A model generated the notes under the pieces. It made no database searches and had not been told where the DNA came from. It saw nothing but the letters and a program-made list of their open reading frames with translations. A program made the position numbers and the translations under genes. Shown here in pieces: positions 1-7,214 of a DNA stretch of 42,303 bases (the first letter of the stretch is position 1; each line of letters begins with the position of its first letter). The stretch spans positions 1 through 42,303 of the forward strand of contig CAKOON010000008.1 of NCBI GenBank assembly GCA_934098565.1, in the 5' to 3' direction. The DNA comes from an uncultured Bacilli bacterium. Its GTDB lineage: Bacteria; Bacillota_I; Bacilli_A; RF39; UBA660.

Positions 1-589
1 TTATTATCGCTTTAATATCTTCTAGCTTGGCGTGGGCTAAAGTTGTTGATGTAAATAATTCAGGATGGGCTTTAAATTCTTCACTGTTTATTATTTTAAC
101 TATTTCTTCTACGTTAGTGCTTCCCCATTCAATCCCAACAGCAATTCCTAAATTATCTGAAGAATTTTCAAACCCAATATTTAAACTTTCAATATCTTTT
201 ATTATACTTACTGGTACAGATAAAACGGATGTAATCCTCTCAATAGCTGATAAACCATATTTTTCTAAAACATAATTATAAGTATTTTTTAATTCATCTG
301 TTTCAGCAGTAAGAACGTGCAAACAAGTTTCTATATCTGAAAAAGAAATATCTTTAGATTTTAAAAATATAACATTTTTCTTAATTTGAAAAACATTTCG
401 ATACAAAATACTCGGACATTTTTCAATATTTCTAGCATCTATTTTTAATTCATTTACCAAGTAATCTAAAACATAATCAATCCTGTTATATTCCCCTAAG
501 TCTAATACATTGTTATTTTTCTTAACTATTTTAGTTGCATCTATACCATATTTTTCACATAGCATAGCTAAAGTATAATTTCCTATCAT
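1..589 (-). CDS. Partial protein with mTERF-like helical repeats (3' end outside window)
   Basis: An open frame runs from ATG at 589-587 to the left edge: 196 codons without a stop, C-terminus missing. Residues about 42-125 read like mTERF-type helix repeats: a P-S-I-L-Y element near 59-63, then V-x-F-L with a KSKDIS turn, then L-E-K-Y-G-L. The N-terminal M-L-C-E-K-Y-G-I segment looks like part of another repeat. mTERF repeats form nucleic-acid-binding superhelices, mainly in eukaryotic organelles. Similar repeat proteins in bacteria are poorly characterised. It lies 18 bases after hemW and has an AAAGAGTG ribosome site, so it is probably cotranscribed. Function is unknown; another alpha-helical repeat family remains possible. 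Confidence 0.65.
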   Translation of the reverse strand, partial: MIGNYTLAMLCEKYGIDATKIVKKNNNVLDLGEYNRIDYVLDYLVNELKIDARNIEKCPSILYRNVFQIKKNVIFLKSKDISFSDIETCLHVLTAETDELKNTYNYVLEKYGLSAIERITSVLSVPVSIIKDIESLNIGFENSSDNLGIAVGIEWGSTNVEEIVKIINSEEFKAHPELFTSTTLAHAKLEDIKAII

Positions 590-607
590 AATTTCACTCT
601 TTCTTTA

Positions 608-1696
608 TTAGGATACTATCTTTAAAACAATACTATCCATTATATAAATATATTTTTCTGGTATTTTTAAATAGTCATTTTCTAAGATTAATAACCCTTC
701 TTTAAGTAAATTTTTTATATTAGGATAAGCCTCTTCAATTGATATTTTATATTTCTTTAGAAATTTCTTCGTATCAAGTCCTTCTAAAAGCCGCAGTCCC
801 AACATTATCTCATTATCCATTTCATCTTGTTTACTTAAAAGATTACGGTTCAAGGTATAATTACCAGCGATGTATTTTAGGATACTTCTTGTATTTTCAT
901 AACGAATATTGCCAATGTAGCCAGAAGCTCCACACCCAAAACCATAGTATTCTTCATTATACCAATAAGTCTTATTATGAAGAGATTCATGGCCACTTCT
1001 CGCAAAATTAGACACTTCATAATGATGATAACCATTCTTTTTTAGATTCTTTACAATGTAGTTATACATCTTAGCATCTTTTTCTTCATTAATATTTTTT
1101 ACTCCTTGATTACAAAGAATAGTATTCTTTTCAAGGATAAGAGAATAAGTACTGATATGCTCTACTTCTAACTTTAGAATCTTATGAATATCTCTTCTTA
1201 AAGTCCACATTGACTCTTTAGGTAAAGCGTATATAAGATCAACATTAATATTAGAAAAACCTAATTTTCGACAAAGTTTAATCTTTTCTTTAGCATCTTT
1301 AAAATCAGCATGTCTTTGCATAGTCTCTAAGTTCTTCTTATTAAAAGACTCAATCCCAACGCTTAAACGATTAACACCATTTTCCTTTAAAAGATAAAGT
1401 TTTTCTTCGTTAATATCTTCGATATTACATTCAAAAGTAATTTCACAATGACGAGACCTTTTGAAGATTTTTAAAATGATAAAGAGATAATTTAATTCAT
1501 CTAAAGTAAGACTTGAGGGCGTTCCTCCCCCAATATAAACGGAGTCTAAAACTTCATTGTTATACTGACTTATAATTTCTTCTTCTAAGGCTTTTAAATA
1601 CTTAGAAACAAGGTTAGAATTATAAAAAACTTTGCAAAAATCACAATAAGTACAGATAGATTTACAAAAAGGAATATGGATATAAGCGGCGTGCAT
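608..1696 (-). CDS. hemW: HemW-type radical SAM protein (HemN-like)
   Basis: 362 aa. The N-terminus has HIPFC then the radical-SAM cluster motif CxxxCxxC (C11, C15, C18), followed by DFC with an extra Cys at 21. GGGTPS near 57-61 is the SAM-binding glycine motif. The family was long annotated as oxygen-independent coproporphyrinogen III oxidase. The HemW branch is a cytoplasmic heme-binding protein thought to deliver heme rather than oxidise coproporphyrinogen. Length and motif layout fit HemW better than HemN, which is about 100 aa longer. AGGAGG lies just before the ATG. It begins 8 bases after the deacetylase stop, so the two are likely one operon. No other heme gene is visible here. Confidence 0.9.
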   Translation of the reverse strand: MHAAYIHIPFCKSICTYCDFCKVFYNSNLVSKYLKALEEEIISQYNNEVLDSVYIGGGTPSSLTLDELNYLFIILKIFKRSRHCEITFECNIEDINEEKLYLLKENGVNRLSVGIESFNKKNLETMQRHADFKDAKEKIKLCRKLGFSNINVDLIYALPKESMWTLRRDIHKILKLEVEHISTYSLILEKNTILCNQGVKNINEEKDAKMYNYIVKNLKKNGYHHYEVSNFARSGHESLHNKTYWYNEEYYGFGCGASGYIGNIRYENTRSILKYIAGNYTLNRNLLSKQDEMDNEIMLGLRLLEGLDTKKFLKKYKISIEEAYPNIKNLLKEGLLILENDYLKIPEKYIYIMDSIVLKIVS

Positions 1697-1704
1697 AGAA
1701 CCTC

Positions 1705-3120
1705 CTAATTATTAATGTGTTGATGAATTTCTGGTGTAGCGTCGTCAATGGCTTTAAAAGTATAACCATTATTTTTAGCATAAATAATCATATTTTCTAG
1801 AGAATTAGCAGTATAAGATTTAATATCGTGTAACAAGACGACATTGATTTTATTGTAAGAAATGGTATTTTTAAAGTATTTTAAAACGCAGGCATTCTTA
1901 TCGGTTACTTTTTTAGTGGCACAAGCGCCAGCGTCTTCCACTAGACTATTCCAATCGTAATAACGATATCCCTCTTCTTTAACTTTACTGGTTAGTGTGG
2001 TCATAATACCTTTACACCTACTACGGGAAATGGTATTTGAACTACCACCAGGAAATCTTATATACTTGGCTCTAGCACCAGTAATTCTTGTAACACGGTC
2101 TTGGACTTTATTTAAATCGTCGAAATAAGTCTCAACCGATTTATAAATATCATAATTATGGGAAGCTGTATGAAGGCCAACTGTATGTCCTTCATTGTAT
2201 TCTCTTAAAATATCTTCATCAGACCCACCATTAGTAACAAAGAAAGTAGCCTTAATATCATATTTCTTTAATATATCTAGGATTTTATTAGTATAAGCGC
2301 CGGGTCCATCATCAAAAGTCAAATAAATGATGCCTTTCGTTTGAGCTTCATCTAAAACATAAACAGTTCTTTTAACAGTAGTAGTATTTTTGTTGTCACT
2401 AACTGTATAAGTTACCTCATAAGTACCCGTTTTCGTCGTATCAATGTTATTAGAAACTGTTACTTTACTAGTTAAATCGCCAAGACAATTGTCAGTTGCT
2501 GTATAACCTGGCTCTTCATAAGGAGTGTTTAATGATAAATAGACTTCTCTATTACCCTGAAGCTTAATTTGAGGAGCTTCTTCATCTTCAATAATGACTT
2601 TTCGCCCAATAGAAGTTTCATTACCATAAGAGTCACTAACTTTATAGTAAACATAATCATTAGTCTTTGTAATCTCTACTTTATCAGTTAAATCACCATC
2701 TAAGTTGTCATTAGCAGTATACCCTTCTTCTTTATAATCTTCTATCTTGCAAAGATGAACTTCACTATCACCTTGTAAAGTTATAACTGGACTTACTTTA
2801 TCTAAAACATTTACTTTAAGAACTTTAGAAGTCTTAAAAGGGCCATTATTGATGGTATAAGTTACTTTATAAGTACCCAATTTTTTAGAAACATTCCCGC
2901 TTGTCAAAACTTTACTAGTAACGTCATGTCCCCAAATAGTAGCTTTATAATTATGATAAGAAAATCCGTCTTCAAGACCAATATTAATCTCTTTATCGCT
3001 TAATTTAAGTTTAGGATAGCTTAATAAACAGATGATAATGAGTCCCAAGGAAAAAATAGTAAATCCTAAAAAGACTTTAGTAGTAATTGATAATTTCTTT
3101 TGCTTTTTTAATGTCCTCAT
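1705..3120 (-). CDS. Membrane-anchored polysaccharide deacetylase with N-terminal Ig-like domains
   Basis: 471 aa. A basic N-terminus and a membrane segment at about 16-35 anchor it outside the cell. Three Ig-like modules follow (about 40-108, 109-178 and 181-257); the last two have the GYTAxDNxxGDLT signature of DUF5011-type domains. The NodB homology domain starts near 263: TFDDGP (catalytic D270, metal D271), HTxSH (H317, H321), RFPGGS (355-360) and a C-terminal LLHD. All catalytic motifs are intact. The family removes N- or O-acetyl groups from peptidoglycan or surface glycans; the substrate cannot be read from sequence. It is the first gene of a unit continuing into hemW. Ribosome site AGAGG. 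Confidence 0.9.
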   Translation of the reverse strand: MRTLKKQKKLSITTKVFLGFTIFSLGLIIICLLSYPKLKLSDKEINIGLEDGFSYHNYKATIWGHDVTSKVLTSGNVSKKLGTYKVTYTINNGPFKTSKVLKVNVLDKVSPVITLQGDSEVHLCKIEDYKEEGYTANDNLDGDLTDKVEITKTNDYVYYKVSDSYGNETSIGRKVIIEDEEAPQIKLQGNREVYLSLNTPYEEPGYTATDNCLGDLTSKVTVSNNIDTTKTGTYEVTYTVSDNKNTTTVKRTVYVLDEAQTKGIIYLTFDDGPGAYTNKILDILKKYDIKATFFVTNGGSDEDILREYNEGHTVGLHTASHNYDIYKSVETYFDDLNKVQDRVTRITGARAKYIRFPGGSSNTISRSRCKGIMTTLTSKVKEEGYRYYDWNSLVEDAGACATKKVTDKNACVLKYFKNTISYNKINVVLLHDIKSYTANSLENMIIYAKNNGYTFKAIDDATPEIHQHINN

Positions 3121-3143
3121 AATATAACCTCTAATCCAGGTTA

Positions 3144-3152
3144 ATCATATCA
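3144..3152 (-). promoter_or_regulatory. Extended -10 promoter for the deacetylase
   Basis: TGATATGAT on the minus strand (TGn plus TATGAT), about 25 bases before the ATG at 3120. The -35 is poor, as is usual for an extended -10 element. Confidence 0.5.
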
Positions 3153-3186
3153 CAAGTCCCAGAGGAAAGATACCAAAAAGAAGATG

Positions 3187-3208
3187 ATTTGACAAACTTT
3201 TGTCAAAT
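3187..3208. repeat. Perfect 10-bp inverted repeat, possible operator
   Basis: ATTTGACAAA-CT-TTTGTCAAAT lies in the divergent intergenic region between the deacetylase and the 3292 gene. There is no U-tract and no gene end, so it is not a terminator. It contains TTGACA on both strands but no matching -10 at 17 bases on either. A dimeric repressor site is the simplest reading. Confidence 0.45.
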
Positions 3209-3240
3209 TTAAAAAAAGTTAAATTTTAAGAAAAAAAGAG

Positions 3241-3269
3241 TTGACAAAGAAAAATTAGTAATATACTAT
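3241..3269 (+). promoter_or_regulatory. Sigma-A promoter for the 3292 gene
   Basis: TTGACA at 3241-3246, 17-base spacer, TACTAT at 3264-3269 (alternatively TATACT at 3262-3267 with 15). Transcription would start near 3276, which leaves a very short leader. Confidence 0.7.
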
Positions 3270-3291
3270 CTTTAGAAGTGAAGTGAGTTTT

Positions 3292-4011
3292 ATGCGAGAT
3301 TTCAGGGAATATAATTTTCACAACTTTAATGGTTATGATGAAAAGAAGATTATGATTTTAAAAGATTATTTAGTTAGTAGAACTATTAATAATCTAGAGG
3401 AAGCCTATTTTCTTTTAGAAGAATTAAATAATAATAAAGAGTTTTACAAAAATTTCTTAGAGGCCGAAAGACATTATTATAAAGATTATATAAGATTAGC
3501 TTTAGGGATTAGTCTTCTTTTCTATAGCTTAGAAGTCTATGCTTTTTTATTTGTCAGGAACTCACTTAATCTTTTGATCATTTTGACAATAGCTTTAACT
3601 TTTCCCAAAATTATCAGTCCTTTATGTATGACTTTAAGTACCGAGATTAATTTTCAAAAAGAATTTAAGAATTTAAAGAAACCTTTAGAAGAATATATTA
3701 CTCAAAATGATAAGCAACAAAAAGAAATAATCAGCCTCCAAATAACCTCAAGTGATTTAAGAAAAGAAGCCTTAAAAAAGGATTACCCATTAAAAATAGA
3801 CTACTCAAGAAATGAGAAGTATGTAGAAATAGTTGCTTTCTATCAGATGATTAGCCTTAATTGGGAGGCGTGGGATTTAGAAATGAAACGAAATTATTTG
3901 GAACAATTATTTTTAATGATAAAGTTACTAAAAAAAGAAGAAGAGAAAAAAGAATCTAAGAACCCAATTTTGATATTAAAAAAAGCTAATAAGTTAGACC
4001 AAATGGAATAG
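3292..4011 (+). CDS. Hypothetical protein with two membrane segments
   Basis: 239 aa from ATG 3292. A GTG at 3283 is in frame, but those bases look like the ribosome site (AAGTGAG, 5 bases from the ATG). Two adjacent hydrophobic helices lie at about residues 68-88 and 92-112. Before them is a charged, Tyr-rich helical region, and after them a long Lys/Glu-rich helical tail ending in a KKEEEKKE stretch. Both termini would face the same side, most likely the cytoplasm. I recognise no family. It stands alone between the deacetylase and lepA, with its own promoter and a shared terminator. Confidence 0.75.
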   Translation: MRDFREYNFHNFNGYDEKKIMILKDYLVSRTINNLEEAYFLLEELNNNKEFYKNFLEAERHYYKDYIRLALGISLLFYSLEVYAFLFVRNSLNLLIILTIALTFPKIISPLCMTLSTEINFQKEFKNLKKPLEEYITQNDKQQKEIISLQITSSDLRKEALKKDYPLKIDYSRNEKYVEIVAFYQMISLNWEAWDLEMKRNYLEQLFLMIKLLKKEEEKKESKNPILILKKANKLDQME

Positions 4012-4028
4012 CTTATTAGTTTTTATTT
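3986..4028. terminator. Bidirectional terminator between convergent genes
   Basis: CTAATAAG (3986-3993) pairs perfectly with CTTATTAG (4012-4019). T5 follows on the plus strand, and the A-run before 3986 gives a U-tract on the minus strand. The stop codon of the plus gene lies in the loop, and the lepA stop abuts the other side. Confidence 0.75.
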
Positions 4029-5819
4029 GTCTTGCGATAAAATACTTAAGAAAGCTTCTTGAGGAATTTCAACAGAGCCAACCATTTTCATCCGTTTTTT
4101 ACCTTCTTTTTGTTTCTCTAAAAGTTTACGTTTACGGGAAATATCACCACCATAGCACTTAGCAAGAACGTCTTTACGCATGGCAGAAATATTTTCACGA
4201 GCAATCACTTTAGAGCCTATACTAGCTTGAATAGGCACTTGGAAAAGTTGTTTTGGAATGACGTCTTTTAATTTGGACACAATTTGTTTTCCTCGATTAT
4301 AAGCAAAGTCTTTATGAACAATAACGGATAAGGCATCAACGACTTCTTTATTTAACATGATATCCATTTTCACTAAATCGCTTGGTTTATAGCCAATAAG
4401 CTCATAGTCAAAAGAAGCATAACCAGAAGTCGCACTTTTTAATTTATCAAAAAAGTCATAAACAATCTCTGCTAAAGGAATTTCATAATGAATATTAACT
4501 CGAGTTGGATCAATATAATCCATACTTAAATAATTACCTCGTTTATCTTGGCATAGTTCCATAATTGCCCCAATATAATCGCTAGGAACAAAAATATTTG
4601 TTTTGATATAAGGTTCTTTAATTTCTCTAATTACTTGACGGTCGGGCATTTTATTTGGAGAATCCACCATGATTACTTCACCATTAGTAAGAGTAACTTC
4701 GTAAATAACACTTGGTGAGGTAGCGATACAATCGATATTAAATTCTCTAGTAATACGTTCGATAATAATATCCATGTGCAAAAGGCCAAGAAAACCGCAA
4801 CGAAAGCCAAACCCTAAAGCATCAGAAGTTTCCGGTTCAAAGACTAAGGAAGCATCAGATAATTTAAGCTTTTCTAAAGCTTCTCGTAGCGCCGGAAATT
4901 TGCTAGAGTCGATAGGAAACAATCCCGAGTAAACCATCGGTTTCATCGGTTTATAACCAGGAAGAGGTAATTCGGCCGGATTATCTTCTTGGGTGATCGT
5001 ATCACCTACTTCAACAGTAGAAATATCTTTAATAGCAGCGACAACCCACCCAACTTCTCCGGATACTAACATATCTTTTTTGACTTCTCTTGGATTATTA
5101 ATACCTAATTCGACAATTTCATAAATATGATTAGATGCCATCATTTTAATGTGGTCTTTAACTTTTAAAGTACCATCAACCACTCTAACATGCACGACAA
5201 CCCCACGATAAGCATCAAAAGCACTGTCAAAAATTAAAGCACGGGTCTTTTTAGCATTATCAGTTGCTGGCGCTGGAATTCTTTCAACGATAGCATTAAG
5301 TAATTTATCAACCCCGACGCCGGTTTTCCCTGAACATAAAATAATTTCTTCTTCCTTAAAGCCTAAAACATCACACAATTCTTTCGTGACTTTGGGAATA
5401 TCAGCATTAGGAAGATCAATCTTATTAATAACAGGAATAATTTTTAAGTCACACTCCATAGCTAGATAAAGATTGGCTAAAGTCTGAGCTTCTATTCCTT
5501 GAGCAGCATCTACTACTAGTAAAGCACCTTCACAAGCCGCCAGACTTCTTGACACTTCATAAGAAAAATCGACATGACCAGGAGTGTCAATCAAATGAAA
5601 AGTATAATCTTCATTATGATAACGATACTTTAGTTGCACGGCATTAAGTTTTATCGTAATACCACGTTCACGTTCCAAATCCATACTGTCCAAAAGTTGA
5701 TCTTTCATCTGTCTTTTATCAACGGCTCCCGTCAGTTCTAAAATACGGTCGGCTAAAGTAGACTTTCCGTGGTCAATATGAGCGATAATGGAAAAGTTTC
5801 TAATATTTTGTTGTTTCAT
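4023..5819 (-). CDS. lepA: Elongation factor 4 (LepA), back-translocating ribosomal GTPase
   Basis: 598 aa, the usual family length. The G1 motif AHIDHGKS is at 13-20. DTPGH, NKID, the EF-G-like domains II, III and V and the LepA-specific C-terminal domain ending in KEGKKRMK...GSVEIPQEAF are all present. EF4 binds ribosomes and affects initiation and elongation under stress. The ribosome site GGAAGTG precedes the ATG. It is monocistronic: convergent with the 3292 gene and divergent from the retron. Confidence 0.98.
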   Translation of the reverse strand: MKQQNIRNFSIIAHIDHGKSTLADRILELTGAVDKRQMKDQLLDSMDLERERGITIKLNAVQLKYRYHNEDYTFHLIDTPGHVDFSYEVSRSLAACEGALLVVDAAQGIEAQTLANLYLAMECDLKIIPVINKIDLPNADIPKVTKELCDVLGFKEEEIILCSGKTGVGVDKLLNAIVERIPAPATDNAKKTRALIFDSAFDAYRGVVVHVRVVDGTLKVKDHIKMMASNHIYEIVELGINNPREVKKDMLVSGEVGWVVAAIKDISTVEVGDTITQEDNPAELPLPGYKPMKPMVYSGLFPIDSSKFPALREALEKLKLSDASLVFEPETSDALGFGFRCGFLGLLHMDIIIERITREFNIDCIATSPSVIYEVTLTNGEVIMVDSPNKMPDRQVIREIKEPYIKTNIFVPSDYIGAIMELCQDKRGNYLSMDYIDPTRVNIHYEIPLAEIVYDFFDKLKSATSGYASFDYELIGYKPSDLVKMDIMLNKEVVDALSVIVHKDFAYNRGKQIVSKLKDVIPKQLFQVPIQASIGSKVIARENISAMRKDVLAKCYGGDISRKRKLLEKQKEGKKRMKMVGSVEIPQEAFLSILSQDK

Positions 5820-6004
5820 AAATTCACTTCCAAGTAGTATTTTAACAAATTTTTATCGGTTTAGATAGCCTATATTGTGCTTTTTAGAAGAAAATTAATC
5901 TGATTATCAAACCAGATACTAGCTTAAAATAAGAATAACTAATTAGCTAAAATTAAGAATGGTTATTCCCCATCTTTAAGGTATAAACTCGTAATGATTA
6001 TTTC

Positions 6005-6033
6005 TTGTTTTTTAAATATTTTTGCTCTATAAT
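6005..6033 (+). promoter_or_regulatory. Sigma-A promoter of the retron RNA
   Basis: TTGTTT (6005-6010), 17-base spacer, perfect TATAAT (6028-6033). The predicted start is about 6040, exactly where the 5' inverted repeat of the retron RNA begins. Confidence 0.7.
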
Positions 6034-6039
6034 TAAATC

Positions 6040-6191
6040 AAGCAATAGCAATCGGTTTTAGGACCACTTTGATGAGTCATCAAGGTTTAGTAATTATTAG
6101 GTTATGTGATTATTTTACTCCAAGGGAACTTAGCTAAATTGCATTTAGAAAAGTCCCTTTCCATAAATTAATATCACCTTAAGTATTGCTT
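6040..6191 (+). ncRNA. Predicted retron msr-msd non-coding RNA
   Basis: About 152 nt between the promoter and the RT ribosome site. The ends pair perfectly: AAGCAATA (6040-6047, a1) with TATTGCTT (6184-6191, a2). G6048 directly follows a1 in a TAGC context, the expected place of the 2'-5' branching guanosine. An msr-like hairpin CTTTGATG-AGT-CATCAAGG is at 6067-6085. A long imperfect hairpin (6106-6177) abuts a2 as an msd should: GTGAT/ATCAC at the base, then AAGGG..CCCTT, ACTT/AAGT and CTAAAT/ATTTAG with a TGC loop (6140-6142). An alternative longer a1 (TAAAATAAG at 5925-5933 with 6189-6197) exists but lies before the promoter. The exact msDNA ends are inferred. Confidence 0.65.
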
Positions 6192-6206
6192 ATTTTAGGA
6201 GGTAAT

Positions 6207-7166
6207 ATGTGGAACCATTTAACTAAAAATAAAATTAATGAATTCATATTATCTCTTAATCTTATCGATGATGATAATTTAACTGATAAACAAAAGTTAA
6301 AGTTATTATATACTCTTAGTAATGAGATAGAAAAACATTATAAAGTCTTTAAAATTTCAAAGAAAAAAGGTGGATATCGTACTATCTACGAGCCAGATTT
6401 AACCTTAAAAAGAATACAAAGAAATATTCTTAATAATTGTCTTCAAGAAAGAGTTACTTCTTCTTATGCGATAGCTTATAAGAATGGTTATAATTTAATC
6501 GATAACGCCAAAGTTCACATTCAAAAGAAAGTTATTCTAAAATTGGATATAAAGGACTTTTTTCCTAGTATTAGTTTTCTTGACGTTTACAAGTATGCGT
6601 TTCCAAGACATATTTATCCCGAGGCGGTAGCTAGTCTTTTAACTAATTTAGTTACTTATAATAACTTTTTACCTCAAGGAGCTCCTACTTCTGGCTATAT
6701 TTCTAACTTAGTTTTAAGAAGTTTTGATTTAAAAATTGGGGAGTATGTTAAAGAAAATGGTATTGACTATACTAGGTATTGTGATGATATGACTTTTTCA
6801 GGTGATTTTAGCGCCTCAAAAGTAATTAATTTCGTGAAACAAGAACTAACCAAAAGAGGATTTACTCTTAATAGAAGGAAAATAACGGTTATAAAAAGAA
6901 ATAAGGCACAAATAGTGACTGGAGTTGTTTGCAATCAGAACTTAAATGTACCAAGGCGCTATCAGAAAAAAATCAGGCAAGAAATGTACTATATTACAAG
7001 GTATGGCCTTGGAGATCACTTAAAACGCCTTAACTATCAAGATGATGATAAGACTTATGTTAAGAAGCTTTATGGAAAAATTTTATTTGTCTTACAAATT
7101 ACCCCTCGAAATTCAGAATTTATTGAGTATAAAAAAATTTTACAAGACTTAAAAAGAACTAACTAA
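6207..7166 (+). CDS. Retron reverse transcriptase
   Basis: 319 aa from ATG 6207, preceded by AGGAGGT (6197-6203). A TTG start at 6186 is in frame but lies in the a2 repeat and is rejected. RT motifs in order: GGYRTIYEP (about 55-63); the retron-specific NAxxH (N100-H104); LDIKDFFPS with catalytic D114; LPQGAPTS (155-162); YCDD (191-194, a Cys variant of YADD); and the retron-specific VTG (237-239). The protein ends after the thumb-like region, so it is a bare RT with no fused effector. Retron RTs make branched RNA-linked msDNA from the adjacent msr-msd and usually act in phage defence with an effector. Here the flanking genes are lepA and lon, and no effector is seen. Confidence 0.93.
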   Translation: MWNHLTKNKINEFILSLNLIDDDNLTDKQKLKLLYTLSNEIEKHYKVFKISKKKGGYRTIYEPDLTLKRIQRNILNNCLQERVTSSYAIAYKNGYNLIDNAKVHIQKKVILKLDIKDFFPSISFLDVYKYAFPRHIYPEAVASLLTNLVTYNNFLPQGAPTSGYISNLVLRSFDLKIGEYVKENGIDYTRYCDDMTFSGDFSASKVINFVKQELTKRGFTLNRRKITVIKRNKAQIVTGVVCNQNLNVPRRYQKKIRQEMYYITRYGLGDHLKRLNYQDDDKTYVKKLYGKILFVLQITPRNSEFIEYKKILQDLKRTN

Positions 7167-7214
7167 TTTATACGTCTTCATTTTAGGAAGATTAAACATA
7201 AAAGTTAGTTCTTT
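7153..7214. terminator. Bidirectional terminator between retron RT and lon
   Basis: AAAGAACTAACT (7153-7164) pairs with AGTTAGTTCTTT (7203-7214); a nested TCTTC/GAAGA hairpin sits at 7175-7191. The outer arms are the last codons of both convergent genes. T4 follows on plus, and the A-run before 7153 gives the minus U-tract. Confidence 0.65.

Noticed and set aside
27..275. Plus-strand ORF of 82 codons
   Set aside because: It is antisense to the better-supported edge gene (ribosome site, repeat structure) and its start has no ribosome site.
739..1011. Plus-strand ORF inside hemW
   Set aside because: Shadow frame of a clear enzyme. The same applies to the plus-strand frames inside lon, pheS, serS, mgtA and frr.
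5925..5942. Alternative a1 repeat (TAAAATAAG pairing with 6189-6197) and a longer retron RNA
   Set aside because: It lies upstream of a near-consensus promoter that starts at the shorter a1, and its extension needs bulges. Kept only as a second option.
6186..6206. Upstream TTG start for the retron RT
   Set aside because: It lies inside the a2 repeat and before AGGAGGT. The ATG at 6207 is placed correctly for that ribosome site.
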